DNA of 57,934 nt from Pseudomonas entomophila (GTDB taxonomy: Bacteria; Pseudomonadota; Gammaproteobacteria; Pseudomonadales; Pseudomonadaceae), in assembly GCF_029478665.1 (NCBI RefSeq), contig NZ_JARPQB010000033.1, positions 1 through 57,934 on the forward strand, read 5' to 3'. Below are positions 28,773 through 36,733 of this stretch, piece after piece (position 1 is the first letter of the stretch; each line of letters begins with the position of its first letter). The position numbers and the translations under genes are program-made. The notes beneath the pieces were generated by a model. The model was not told where the DNA came from. It searched no databases and saw nothing but the letters and a program-made list of their open reading frames with translations.

Positions 28773-29395
28773 TCCACCTCCGTGGCCAGGGCGTTGACCG
28801 CGGCGGCGGCCATCGCGCTGCCGCCCAGGCGGCCCTGCATGATCACGAACGGCACGCCACGGCTGTCGGCGGCGAGCATCGCCTTGGATTCGGCGGCACC
28901 GACGAAACCGACCGGGAAGCCGAGGATCAGTGCCGGCTTCGGCGCGCCGGCGTCGAGCATTTCCAGCAGGTAGAACAGCGCGGTCGGCGCATTGCCGATC
29001 ACCACCACGCTGCCTTCCAGGTGTGGGCGCCACAGTTCCAGGGCCACCGCCGAACGGGTGTTGCCCTCGGCCTTGGCCAGGTCCGGCACGCTCGGGTCGC
29101 GCAGGGTGCAGATCACCGGGTTGTTCGCTGGCAGCCGGGCACGGGTAATGCCCTCGGCGACCATGTGCGCGTCGCAGAGGATCGGCGCACCCTTGGCCAG
29201 GGCTTCACGGCCAGCGCTGCCGGCGCCATCGGAGAACTGCAGGCCATCGATGGCCTCGACCATGCCGCAGGCATGGATCACGCGCACGGCGAGCTTTTCA
29301 AGATCGGCGGGGATTCGCTCGAGCCGGGCTTCTTCACGGATGATCCGGAAGGAATTGCGATAGATCTCCTGACCATCGCGGATGTAGTCAATCAT
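28769..29395 (-). CDS. cobH: Precorrin-8X methylmutase
   Basis: CobH moves a methyl group from C11 to C12 to give hydrogenobyrinic acid. It has 208 residues. MIDYIRDGQEIYRNSFRIIREEARL is the conserved N-terminus, and VIHACGMVEAIDGLQFSDGA contains the catalytic His. IGNAPTALFYLLEML and GFPVGFVGAAESKAML are also hallmarks. The start at 29395 overlaps the end of cobG by 8 bases. Confidence 0.97.
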   Translation of the reverse strand: MIDYIRDGQEIYRNSFRIIREEARLERIPADLEKLAVRVIHACGMVEAIDGLQFSDGAGSAGREALAKGAPILCDAHMVAEGITRARLPANNPVICTLRDPSVPDLAKAEGNTRSAVALELWRPHLEGSVVVIGNAPTALFYLLEMLDAGAPKPALILGFPVGFVGAAESKAMLAADSRGVPFVIMQGRLGGSAMAAAAVNALATEVE

Positions 29396-30713
29396 CAAGG
29401 TGCTCCGTCGGCAGGTCGAGCATGGCGCCTGCTTCTTCTGGGGTGAGGTCGGCGGCGCGCAGCTTGCCGAAGCCCGGCAGGCGCGCGTCGCGCAAGTAAA
29501 GGTCATAGCGGCCCGGGGCTCGGGCCAGCAGGGTGGCCGGGGCGGCGTGGGCCATGGCGCAGGAACGTGGGCAGCCGGACAGGTGCACGCTACCCGGGGC
29601 GCCGTGGTGCAACAGGTTGGCCAGGGTGACGGCGTCAGCCTTGGTGTCGGCCTGGGCCTTGGCGCAACCGCTGGAGCCGGTGCAGGCGACAACGCGTGCC
29701 AGCGGATGCTCGTTGTGACAAAGCATGCCGGATGCTGCCAGTTGTGCGCGTGCGTTTTCCAGCTCGGTCGGCTCAAGGGAGGTCAGCACCAGGCTCTGCC
29801 AAGGGCTCAGCCGCAGGCTGCCATCGCCCCATTGCCGGGCAATGCGCGCGACACCACGCAGCATGGCGGGGGTCAGGCGCCCGAGGGGGGGCGCGACGCC
29901 CAGGGCCACGCCCTGGTGCTGGGGCAACACGCCCAGCCATGGGCTTGTCGCCGCCGGGCGCCGCCAGGCCATCGACGTGGTGTCAATCTGGACCGCCAGC
30001 CCTTCGAGGAAGTGCTCCACCGGGCACACCTGCAGCAATTGACGCATGCGCGACTGCTCGGGCGTCGCCAGGTCGAGGAAACGCTCCAGCACCGCACGCA
30101 CCAGCGCCAGCCCCTGCTCCACCGGCACCACGCCCAGAGCCTGGCCATTCGACAGGCTGCTCGCAAGGCCGAACCGCAACCAGATGCGCCCTTCGTGCTG
30201 CATCGCCGACAGCCACAGGTCATGGGCGTGTTCGAGCATCGCCAGCGCTTCGCCGCCATCGAGCTGCACGGCGAACTTGGCCGACAGTTTGTGGAACCTG
30301 AGAGTGCTTTCCAGCAGGTCGAGGATCCGCCCGGCCAAGGGCCGGGTGTCGAACAGCATGGCCGGATCGAGCCCGGCCAATGGGCTGAGCATGAGATTGC
30401 GGACATCATCACCCGCCGCGTCACGCGGGCCGAGCCCTGCGGCCAGCAGATGCTCGACCAGGCCCCGGTGGTCGTCACCGATGCCACGGATCTGCAGATT
30501 GGCCCGGTTGGTCGCCTCGATCACCCCACCCGCGAAGCGCTCGGCGGCGTCAGCCACGGCATCGGCCTGGTCGGCCAGCAGCAGGCCGCCAGGCAGCTTG
30601 ACCCGGCAGATGCCTCCGTCGCGTGCGGCGACGATGCGCCACAACCCCGGGCAGGCCGAGGGGCGCGGTGAAACTTCGGGGGACGGGGGCTGCGTCAAGG
30701 GGGTATCCGGCAA
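29388..30713 (-). CDS. cobG: Precorrin-3B synthase (O2-dependent)
   Basis: CobG uses O2 to hydroxylate precorrin-3A at C20 with formation of a gamma-lactone, so it marks the aerobic corrin pathway. It has 441 residues of the nitrite/sulfite-reductase fold. The Fe-S cluster cysteines C344, C350, C381 and C385 (VVACTGSSGC... SGCPRSC) are present. The only plausible start is TTG at 30713, because no ATG or GTG lies between the upstream in-frame stop and the first conserved residues (CPGLWRIVAARDGG). That non-AUG start may lower the yield. First gene of cobGHIJ. Confidence 0.93.
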   Translation of the reverse strand: MPDTPLTQPPSPEVSPRPSACPGLWRIVAARDGGICRVKLPGGLLLADQADAVADAAERFAGGVIEATNRANLQIRGIGDDHRGLVEHLLAAGLGPRDAAGDDVRNLMLSPLAGLDPAMLFDTRPLAGRILDLLESTLRFHKLSAKFAVQLDGGEALAMLEHAHDLWLSAMQHEGRIWLRFGLASSLSNGQALGVVPVEQGLALVRAVLERFLDLATPEQSRMRQLLQVCPVEHFLEGLAVQIDTTSMAWRRPAATSPWLGVLPQHQGVALGVAPPLGRLTPAMLRGVARIARQWGDGSLRLSPWQSLVLTSLEPTELENARAQLAASGMLCHNEHPLARVVACTGSSGCAKAQADTKADAVTLANLLHHGAPGSVHLSGCPRSCAMAHAAPATLLARAPGRYDLYLRDARLPGFGKLRAADLTPEEAGAMLDLPTEHLDD

Positions 30714-30928
30714 TCGTGAAAGTGCGCTTCAGTGTAGAAGGCGCGGTATTATGCCTGCTTTGTCCGGCGGCATGAAAAACCGGTGGTCGAACGTTCAATT
30801 TCGGGGCTGCTGCGCAGCCCTTTCGCGGCACAAGGCCGCTCCTGCAGGGTTTGCGCTGTACCTGTAGGAGCGGCCTTGCGCCGCGAAAGGGGCACGCAGT
30901 GCCCCCATGCGGTGTTGAAGAGGACACG
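30714..30928. promoter_or_regulatory. Divergent cobG / cobL intergenic region
   Basis: This 215-base region must hold both cob promoters but is largely filled by a REP pair and two companion hairpins (30804-30905). I searched by eye for a cobalamin-riboswitch B12-box core on both strands and saw none. The cobG-proximal 90 bases contain no clear operator. Confidence 0.45.
30804..30905. repeat. Inverted REP pair with two companion hairpins
   Basis: The inverse REP is at 30821-30844 and the direct REP at 30863-30887, with stem GCGGCCTTGYGCCGC. Outer hairpins are GGGCTGC-TGC-GCAGCCC (30804-30820) and GGGGCAC-GCA-GTGCCCC (30889-30905). The hairpins are symmetric in position but unlike in sequence. 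Confidence 0.87.
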
Positions 30929-32140
30929 ATGGCCCCCTGGCTGACAGTAATAGGCATCGGCGAAGACGGCTTCAGCGGCCTGGGCAAACAGGCCCGGCGC
31001 GCCCTGCTATCGGCCAAGCGAATCATCGGTGCCCCACGCCAGCTGGCGCTGCTGCCCCGCTGCGTGACCGCCGAGCAACTGCACTGGCCCAGCCCTTTTT
31101 CCCTGGCCCCGGTCATGGCCCTGCGCGGCGAACCGGTGTGCGTGCTGGCCAGCGGCGACCCGATGTTCTACGGCGTCGGCGCCAGCCTCGCGCGCCAGTT
31201 GCCCGCCGAAGAACTGCAGGTGCTGTCGATGCCCTCCTCCTGTGCCCTTGCCGCGGCTCGCCTAGGCTGGCCATTGCAAGATGTGCAGGTGGTGTCGGTG
31301 GTGGCCCGCCCGCTGGCCGCGCTCAACGCCCACCTGCACAGCGGTGTGCGCCTGCTGGTGCTGAGCAACGATGAGAGCAGCCCGGTCGCCATCGCCGCGC
31401 AGCTGCGCGAGCGTGGCTTCGGCCCCAGCCGTCTCCAGGTGTTCGAACACCTCGGCGGCCCACAGGAGCGAACGCTGGGCGGCACCGCCGACGACTGGCC
31501 ACACACCGACATCGCCACGCTCAACCTGGTCGCCATCGAATGCCAGGCCTTGCCCGATACCCCGCGCCTGCCTCGCGTGGCCGGCCTGCCTGACAGCGCC
31601 TTCCGTCACGACGGCCAGCTGACCAAGCGCGACGTGCGCGCCATCACCCTGGCCCGCTTGGCACCGCAACCCGGCGAGCTGTTGTGGGACGTGGGCGCGG
31701 GCTGCGGTTCCATCGGCATCGAGTGGATGCGCGCCCACCCCAGCTGCCGCACCCTTGCGATCGAGGCTGACGAAGGCCGCCAGGGCTACATTGAACACAA
31801 CCGCGACACCCTTGGCGTGCCCGGTCTGCAACTGATCCGCGGCAAGGCCCCCGAAGCCTTGGTTGGGCTGGAACGTCCGGATGCGATCTTCATCGGCGGC
31901 GGCGTCACCCGCGAAGGCGTGCTCGACCTGTGCTGGGAGCGCCTGCTGCCGGGCGGGCGCCTGGTGGCCAACGCCGTCACGCTGCAAAGCGAGGTCGCCC
32001 TTGCACAGTTCCGCGAACGGCACGGCGGCGAACTGACCCGTATCCACATCGCCCACACGCAACCACTGGGCAGCTTCGACACCTGGCGCCAGGCCCTGCC
32101 GATCACCCTGCTCGACGTGGTGAAACCCCTCGATGCGTGA
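30929..32140 (+). CDS. cobL: Precorrin-6Y C5,15-methyltransferase (decarboxylating)
   Basis: CobL methylates C5 and C15 and removes the acetate carboxyl at C12. It has 403 residues formed from a CbiE-like N-terminal tetrapyrrole methylase (WLTVIGIGEDGFSGLG, LASGDPMFYGVGASLA) and a CbiT-like C-terminal domain with the SAM motif LLWDVGAGCGSIGIEWMR. ATG 30929 has GAGGA at the right distance and starts the conserved region. First gene of the rightward operon; it overlaps cbiD by 8 bases. Confidence 0.96.
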   Translation: MAPWLTVIGIGEDGFSGLGKQARRALLSAKRIIGAPRQLALLPRCVTAEQLHWPSPFSLAPVMALRGEPVCVLASGDPMFYGVGASLARQLPAEELQVLSMPSSCALAAARLGWPLQDVQVVSVVARPLAALNAHLHSGVRLLVLSNDESSPVAIAAQLRERGFGPSRLQVFEHLGGPQERTLGGTADDWPHTDIATLNLVAIECQALPDTPRLPRVAGLPDSAFRHDGQLTKRDVRAITLARLAPQPGELLWDVGAGCGSIGIEWMRAHPSCRTLAIEADEGRQGYIEHNRDTLGVPGLQLIRGKAPEALVGLERPDAIFIGGGVTREGVLDLCWERLLPGGRLVANAVTLQSEVALAQFRERHGGELTRIHIAHTQPLGSFDTWRQALPITLLDVVKPLDA

Positions 32141-33227
32141 AGAGACCCGTGAACAGCCGGCGCCCCTGCGCAGCGGCCTGACCACCGGCAGTTGCGCCAC
32201 CGCCACCAGCCTGGCGGCAGCGCGCCTGCTGCTGACCGGCCAGCAACACGACGCGGTGGAAATCACCCTGCCCAAGGGCAAGGTGGTGCAGATGCGCCTG
32301 GAGTTCTGCCACCTCAAGGGCGACACGGCCGAAGCCGGCACGTTGAAGGATGCCGGCGACGATCCCGATGTGACCCATGGCGCCCTGCTCTACAGTCAGG
32401 TGCGCCTGCTTGCCGAGCCCGGCATTCGCTTCGTCGCGGGCGCGGGCGTCGGCACCGTGACCCGCCCCGGGCTGGTACTGGCGGTCGGTGAACCGGCCAT
32501 CAACCCGGTACCCCGCAAGATGATCAGCGACCACTTGCAGCAACTGGCCAGCGACTGCGGCTATGGCGGCGGTTTCGAAGTCACGGTCAACGTCCAGGGC
32601 GGCGAACAGCTGGCCCTCAAGACCATGAACCCGCGCCTGGGCATCCTCGGCGGGCTGTCGATCCTCGGCACCAGCGGCATCGTCCGGCCGTTCTCCTGCT
32701 CGGCCTACATCGCCTCGATCCACCAGGGCATCGATGTCGCCCACACCAACGGCTACACCCATATCGCCGCCTGCACCGGCAACGCCAGCGAAGACACCAT
32801 GCGCCGGGTCTACAACTTGCCGGAGATCGCCCTGATCGAGATGGGCGACTTTGTCGGCGCCGTGCTCAAGCACCTGCGCAAGGTGCCCGTGCCGCGCCTC
32901 ACGCTATGCGGTGGTTTCGGCAAGATCAGCAAGCTGGCGGCCGGGCACATGGACCTGCACAGCCGCCATTCCAGCATCGACCTGCCACAGCTCGCGGGCT
33001 GGGCGGCGGCGATTGGCGCGGACACGGCGCTGCAACAGGCGATCGTCGCCGCCAATACCAGCCAGCAGGCCCTCGCACTTGCCCATGCTGCCGGCATCGC
33101 CCTCGGTGACGAAGTGTGCCGCCACGCCCTGGTCTTCGCCCGTAGCGTGGTGCCGGCCCAGGTGCAGGTGGAAGTGTTCGCCATCGACCGCCAGGGCGGC
33201 ATCGTCGGCAAGGCGGGCGTGGCATGA
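32133..33227 (+). CDS. cbiD: Cobalt-precorrin-5B C1-methyltransferase CbiD
   Basis: CbiD methylates C1 of the corrin ring. It has 364 residues: LRSGLTTGSCATATSLAAARLL near the start, GAGVGTVTRPGLVLAVGEPAINPVPR, and the GGFGKISKLAAGHMDLHSRHSSIDL segment near the C-terminus. CbiD belongs to the anaerobic pathway, but in Pseudomonas it is found where CobF would be expected. No cobF is present in this window. It overlaps cobL (8 bases) and cobK (4 bases), so expression is tightly coupled. Confidence 0.96.
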   Translation: MREETREQPAPLRSGLTTGSCATATSLAAARLLLTGQQHDAVEITLPKGKVVQMRLEFCHLKGDTAEAGTLKDAGDDPDVTHGALLYSQVRLLAEPGIRFVAGAGVGTVTRPGLVLAVGEPAINPVPRKMISDHLQQLASDCGYGGGFEVTVNVQGGEQLALKTMNPRLGILGGLSILGTSGIVRPFSCSAYIASIHQGIDVAHTNGYTHIAACTGNASEDTMRRVYNLPEIALIEMGDFVGAVLKHLRKVPVPRLTLCGGFGKISKLAAGHMDLHSRHSSIDLPQLAGWAAAIGADTALQQAIVAANTSQQALALAHAAGIALGDEVCRHALVFARSVVPAQVQVEVFAIDRQGGIVGKAGVA

Positions 33228-33952
33228 ACGGTCGCATCCTGCTGCTCGGCGGCGTCACCGAGGCCCTGGCAATCGCGCGCCAGCTTGGTCCCCAGCATGT
33301 CTACAGCCTCGCCGGCATTGGCCGTGTGCCCCAAGACCTGACCTGCCAGGTGCGGGTCGGTGGTTATGGCGGTGCCGAAGGCCTGGCCAACTACCTGCGC
33401 GAAGCAGGCATCGACCTGCTGGTTGACGCCACTCACCCCTACGCCGCGCAGATCAGCCGCAACGCGGCTCTCGCCGCAAACAGCGCAGGCATTCCCTGCT
33501 GGGCCCTGCGCCGCCCGGCATGGCAGGCGCAGCCCGGTGATGACTGGCGCGAAGTCGAGGGCTGGGCCGGGCTGATCGAGGCGCTGGCCTCGTTCGAGCG
33601 CCCCTTGTTCACGCTGGGTCGCGAACCCCTGCAACATCTGGACGACATTCCACCACACCAGTTCTGGACCCTGCGCGCCCTCGAGGCGTGCCCCGGCAAT
33701 GAGCGCTGCGAGGTGATCGGTGCTCGCGGGCCATTTTTCATCGACGATGAGCGCGCCTTGTTCGAACGTCGGCAGATCGACGTGCTGGTGAGCAAGAACA
33801 GCGGCAGCATGGCCACCGAGCCAAAGCTGGAGGTGGCGCGTGAGCGTGGGCTGCCGGTGCTGGTGCTTGCGCGGCCGACGCTGCCACATGTGGATCGGGA
33901 ATTTGAGAGCGCGAAGCAGGTTCTGGAGGCGCTCGACCTGATCGACGCTTGA
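33224..33952 (+). CDS. cobK: Precorrin-6A reductase
   Basis: CobK reduces precorrin-6A to precorrin-6B with NADPH. It has 242 residues: the N-terminal nucleotide-binding ILLLGGVTEALAIARQL, then VDATHPYAAQISRNAALAA, VIGARGPFF and LVSKNSGSMATEPKLEVARERGLPVLVLARP near the end. The start overlaps the cbiD stop (ATGA). Last gene of the cobL-cbiD-cobK operon. Confidence 0.96.
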   Translation: MNGRILLLGGVTEALAIARQLGPQHVYSLAGIGRVPQDLTCQVRVGGYGGAEGLANYLREAGIDLLVDATHPYAAQISRNAALAANSAGIPCWALRRPAWQAQPGDDWREVEGWAGLIEALASFERPLFTLGREPLQHLDDIPPHQFWTLRALEACPGNERCEVIGARGPFFIDDERALFERRQIDVLVSKNSGSMATEPKLEVARERGLPVLVLARPTLPHVDREFESAKQVLEALDLIDA

Positions 33953-33961
33953 GCGCCACAG

Positions 33962-33999
33962 GTATATCCCATTGACATATACATCACGAGAATTAAACT
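33962..33999 (+). promoter_or_regulatory. vapBC promoter with palindromic operator
   Basis: GTATAT (33962-33967) and ATATAC (33977-33982) form an inverted repeat around 9 bases. The repeat overlaps a consensus -35 TTGACA (33972-33977). A -10-like TAAACT follows at 33994-33999, 16 bases downstream. Autorepression by the VapB-VapC complex at this site is inferred. Confidence 0.6.
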
Positions 34000-34034
34000 C
34001 CGGACATACATTTGCGCTTTCAAGGAGGCACATC

Positions 34035-34265
34035 ATGGAGCAAGGTGCAGTCTTCAAAAGCAACCGCAGCCAGGCTATCCGCATGCCAAAAGCCCTCGCC
34101 CTTCCAGAAGACGTCACCCGCGTGGACATTGTCGCGGTCGGGCGTTCGCGCATCATCTCGCCCGCTGGCGAAAGCTGGGACAGCTGGTTCGAGGGTGACG
34201 ATGTGAGTGCGGACTTCATGGCAAGCAGGGAGCAGCCAGCCGACCAGGAGCGCGAAGGATTCTGA
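34035..34265 (+). CDS. vapB: VapB-type antitoxin (AbrB/SpoVT fold)
   Basis: An antitoxin of 76 residues. The N-terminal swapped-hairpin DNA-binding domain (about 1-45: AVFKSNRSQAIRMPKALALP, VDIVAVGRSRIISPAG) represses its own promoter. The acidic C-terminal tail (about 48-76, WDSWFEGDDVSADFM) should wrap and block the VapC active site. AAGGAGG lies 6 bases before ATG 34035; in-frame codons further up overlap the promoter and are rejected. The stop shares one base with the vapC start. Confidence 0.93.
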   Translation: MEQGAVFKSNRSQAIRMPKALALPEDVTRVDIVAVGRSRIISPAGESWDSWFEGDDVSADFMASREQPADQEREGF

Positions 34266-34675
34266 TGCTCAGGTACATGCTCGACACCAACATCTGCATT
34301 TTCACCATCAAGAACAAACCACAGGCAGTGCGCGAGGCGTTCAATCGTCATCATGGCCAACTGGCCATCAGCACGGTAACCCTGATGGAGTTGATCTACG
34401 GCGCGGAGAAGTCCGCCACTCCAGAGCGTAATCTGGCCATTGTCGAGGGGTTTGCCGCACGCCTCGATGTACTTGATTACGACATCCAGGGCGCTGCTCA
34501 TACCGCGCAACTGCGAGCAGAGCTGGCCAAGGCCGGTACCCCCATCGGCCCCTATGACCGAATGATCGCCGGCCACGCCCGTGCCCGTGGCCTCACCCTC
34601 GTGACCAACAACCTACGCGAATTCCAGCGTGTTCCCGGGCTGCGTGTGGAGGACTGGATCACACCGGCACGCTGA
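34265..34675 (+). CDS. vapC: VapC-type PIN-domain ribonuclease toxin
   Basis: A toxin of 136 residues. PIN-domain acidic residues D7 (MLDTNICIF), E42 (LMELIYGAEK) and D98 (IGPYDRMIAGHARARG) are present, and the TNNLREFQRV motif follows. Such toxins cleave initiator tRNA or rRNA loops and stop translation. The TGATG overlap with vapB ensures the antitoxin is made first. The pair sits between the cob and nfeD operons and is a typical mobile, strain-variable module. Confidence 0.94.
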   Translation: MLRYMLDTNICIFTIKNKPQAVREAFNRHHGQLAISTVTLMELIYGAEKSATPERNLAIVEGFAARLDVLDYDIQGAAHTAQLRAELAKAGTPIGPYDRMIAGHARARGLTLVTNNLREFQRVPGLRVEDWITPAR

Positions 34676-34747
34676 TCACCGCGAGATGGCCCTATGCCTT
34701 GATCCTGCCTTACAATCACTTCCCCTCTTCTGGAAGGCTCCACCCAT

Positions 34748-35185
34748 ATGGAAATGCAATGGTGGATCTGGCTCGTCTTCGGCGTGGCCCTGATCCTGCT
34801 GGAACTGGTGCTCCCCACCTTCTTCATTCTCTGGTTCGGCATCGGCGCCGTGCTGGTGTCGCTCATTTCACTGCTTGCCCCCAGCCTGCAACTCGATATG
34901 CAGGGCCTGCTGTGGGTGGTGTTCTCGTCGCTCACTACCGTGCTCTGGTTCAAGGTGTTCCGGCGCAAGAAGCCGGACGTGCGCTGGACCGCCGACAGCG
35001 TGATCGGTGAGGTCGGCCTGCTGACCGCCAACGTGTCGCAGTTCCAGAAAGGCCGGGTGCGCTTTCAGAAACCCATCCTCGGCAACGAGGAGTGGACCTG
35101 CGTCTCGGACAACGAAATCCCCGCCGGTGAGCGCGTGCGCCTGGCCGCCATCGAAGGCAACACCGCCCGGGTCACCCGGGCCTGA
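34748..35185 (+). CDS. NfeD family membrane protein
   Basis: A protein of 145 residues. Two or three N-terminal transmembrane helices (about 4-70: WWIWLVFGVALILLELVLPTFFILWFGIGAVLV...) are followed by a C-terminal OB-fold domain (about 80-145, VIGEVGLLTANVSQFQKGRVRFQKPILGNEEWTC). NfeD proteins act with SPFH proteins in membrane microdomains. The SPFH gene follows 27 bases later in the same operon, which supports that partnership. GGAAGG lies ahead of the start. Confidence 0.94.
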   Translation: MEMQWWIWLVFGVALILLELVLPTFFILWFGIGAVLVSLISLLAPSLQLDMQGLLWVVFSSLTTVLWFKVFRRKKPDVRWTADSVIGEVGLLTANVSQFQKGRVRFQKPILGNEEWTCVSDNEIPAGERVRLAAIEGNTARVTRA

Positions 35186-35212
35186 ATCCGCACTAAAAGG
35201 AAGTTCGCAAGC

Positions 35213-36067
35213 ATGACCAGCCTCATCGTCGTCGCCACCCTCGCCGCATTCGTACTGATCACCGTGTTCAAGGGGGTGCGCATCGTGCCCCAGGGCGAGG
35301 AATGGATCGTCGAGCGCCTGGGCCGCTACCACAGCACCCTCAAGCCGGGTCTGAACATCGTCATCCCATACATGGACGTGGTCGCCTACCGCCTGCCCAC
35401 CAAGGACATCATCCTCGACGTGCAGCAGCAGGAGATCATCACCAAGGACAACGCGGTGATCGTCGCCAACGCCCTGTGCTTCGCCAAGGTGGTCGACCCG
35501 CAGAAAGCCTCCTACGGCGTGCAGAACTTCTCGTTCGCCGTCACCAGCCTGACCATGACCTCGCTGCGCGCCATCGTCGGCGCCATGGACCTGGACGAAG
35601 CGCTGTCCAGCCGCGAGCAGATCAAGGCGCGCCTGCGCGAGGCGATGTCCGAGCAGACCGAAGACTGGGGCGTGACCGTGCGCTCGGTGGAAATCCAGGA
35701 CATCAAGCCGTCGCCGAGCATGCAGACCGCCATGGAGCGCCAGGCTGCCGCCGAGCGTGAGCGTAAAGCCGACGTGACCCGCGCCGAAGGCAACAAGCAG
35801 GCGGCGATTCTCGAAGCGGAAGCGCGCCTGCAGGCGGCCAAGCTGGATGCCGAGGCCCAGGTCAATTTGGCCGAAGCCTCGGCCCGGGCGATCACCCTGG
35901 TCAAGGAAGCGGTGGGCAGCGAGACCGTGCCGGCCATGTACCTGCTGGGTGAGCGTTACATCGGCGCGATGGAGAACCTGGCGGCCAGCGACAATTCGAA
36001 AGTCGTGGTGCTGCCGGCCGATCTGCAGGAGACCGTGCGCGGGCTGATGGGGCGTGGCAAGGCCTGA
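35213..36067 (+). CDS. SPFH/stomatin-like (paraslipin, QmcA-type) protein
   Basis: A protein of 284 residues with one N-terminal membrane helix (about 2-20), an SPFH domain (IVPQGEEWIVERLGRYHSTLKPGLNIVIPYMD, DVQQQEIITKDNAVIVANALC, MTSLRAIVGAMDLDEALSSR) and a long Ala/Glu-rich coiled coil (about 175-235). It probably oligomerises into a membrane scaffold that works with FtsH-type proteases or with NfeD. AAAGGAAG precedes the ATG. The pair with nfeD is conserved in bacteria. Confidence 0.94.
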   Translation: MTSLIVVATLAAFVLITVFKGVRIVPQGEEWIVERLGRYHSTLKPGLNIVIPYMDVVAYRLPTKDIILDVQQQEIITKDNAVIVANALCFAKVVDPQKASYGVQNFSFAVTSLTMTSLRAIVGAMDLDEALSSREQIKARLREAMSEQTEDWGVTVRSVEIQDIKPSPSMQTAMERQAAAERERKADVTRAEGNKQAAILEAEARLQAAKLDAEAQVNLAEASARAITLVKEAVGSETVPAMYLLGERYIGAMENLAASDNSKVVVLPADLQETVRGLMGRGKA

Positions 36068-36084
36068 TAGCCCCGTTCCATCCC

Positions 36085-36169
36085 GTAGGAGCCAGCCTTG
36101 CTGGCGAACCAAACGACGCGGTGCATGGCACCGGCTATGCCGGTGTTCGCCGGCAAGGCCGGCTCCTAC
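36085..36169. repeat. Mixed-class inverted REP pair
   Basis: The direct copy (36085-36109) has stem CCAGCCTTGCTGG, whereas the inverse copy (36146-36169) has CCGGCCTTGCCGG. The two arms thus belong to different stem classes, yet each hairpin is self-complementary. Confidence 0.82.
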
Positions 36170-36213
36170 GACGATCGCGCCAGCTTTATCCTGGCGTGGT
36201 GTACTCTGCCCCA

Positions 36214-36246
36214 GGTGCGGCACTTCACCGCACCCCGGCATTTTTT
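36214..36246 (+). terminator. Possible terminator before the copper cluster
   Basis: GGTGCGG (36214-36220) and CCGCACC (36228-36234) form a perfect 7-bp stem. A run of six T (36241-36246) starts six bases later. It could end the nfeD-SPFH transcript, though the gap between stem and T-run is longer than usual. The TATACT and TACAAT boxes just downstream could be -10 elements for the copper genes. Confidence 0.45.
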
Positions 36247-36296
36247 CCTATACTCCGCCGTACAATAGCCACCACGATTCCTGACCGGATCTCTCC

Positions 36297-36686
36297 ATGC
36301 CCCCACGTCGGCACATCGCCTGGATAGCCTGCCTTGCAGTGCTGTTCAACCTGCTGGCCATGCCGCTGTCCTCTGCCGCGCCGAAAGGCCCGGCCGAGCA
36401 GCTGCTGTGGGGGGCGTTCTGTTCCAGCATGGCGAACAAAGCCAAGGTCGATGTCCAGGCCCTGGCCAAGATCGACCTCGGCACGCAAAGCGACGACAGC
36501 GCCAGCATGATGAACTGCTGGTGCTGCCTGGGCGCCGCGCCCCTGCTGGCCCTGCCCGGCTACCCGCCGCAGCTGCACAACCCTCCCGTGCAGCCGGCAA
36601 GCCACTCGCCGCAACTCGCCGACTACCAACCCACGCCGCGCCAGCTATGGCCCGCGCTCAATCCCCGTGCCTCTCCCCTGGCCTGA
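36297..36686 (+). CDS. DUF2946 family protein, copper cluster
   Basis: A protein of 129 residues with an N-terminal hydrophobic segment (about 6-27, WIACLAVLFNLLAMPLSS) that acts as signal peptide or anchor. The remaining conserved features are cysteines: LLWGAFCSSM and MMNCWCCLGAAP. DUF2946 proteins are found near copper uptake and resistance genes and are thought to handle periplasmic copper; their biochemistry is unknown. First of five rightward copper genes. Confidence 0.85.
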   Translation: MPPRRHIAWIACLAVLFNLLAMPLSSAAPKGPAEQLLWGAFCSSMANKAKVDVQALAKIDLGTQSDDSASMMNCWCCLGAAPLLALPGYPPQLHNPPVQPASHSPQLADYQPTPRQLWPALNPRASPLA

Positions 36687-36733
36687 GTTCACTACGCTGT
36701 CTGCCTGAACCTCAACAGATCGGAGACTCACCC

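Noticed and set aside
30714..30928. Cobalamin riboswitch before the cob operons
   Set aside because: No B12-box core found by eye on either strand; the visible structure is REP plus hairpins.
33224..34034. vapB starting at 33972
   Set aside because: That codon lies within the promoter and operator; ATG 34035 has AAGGAGG correctly placed and starts the AbrB-like fold.
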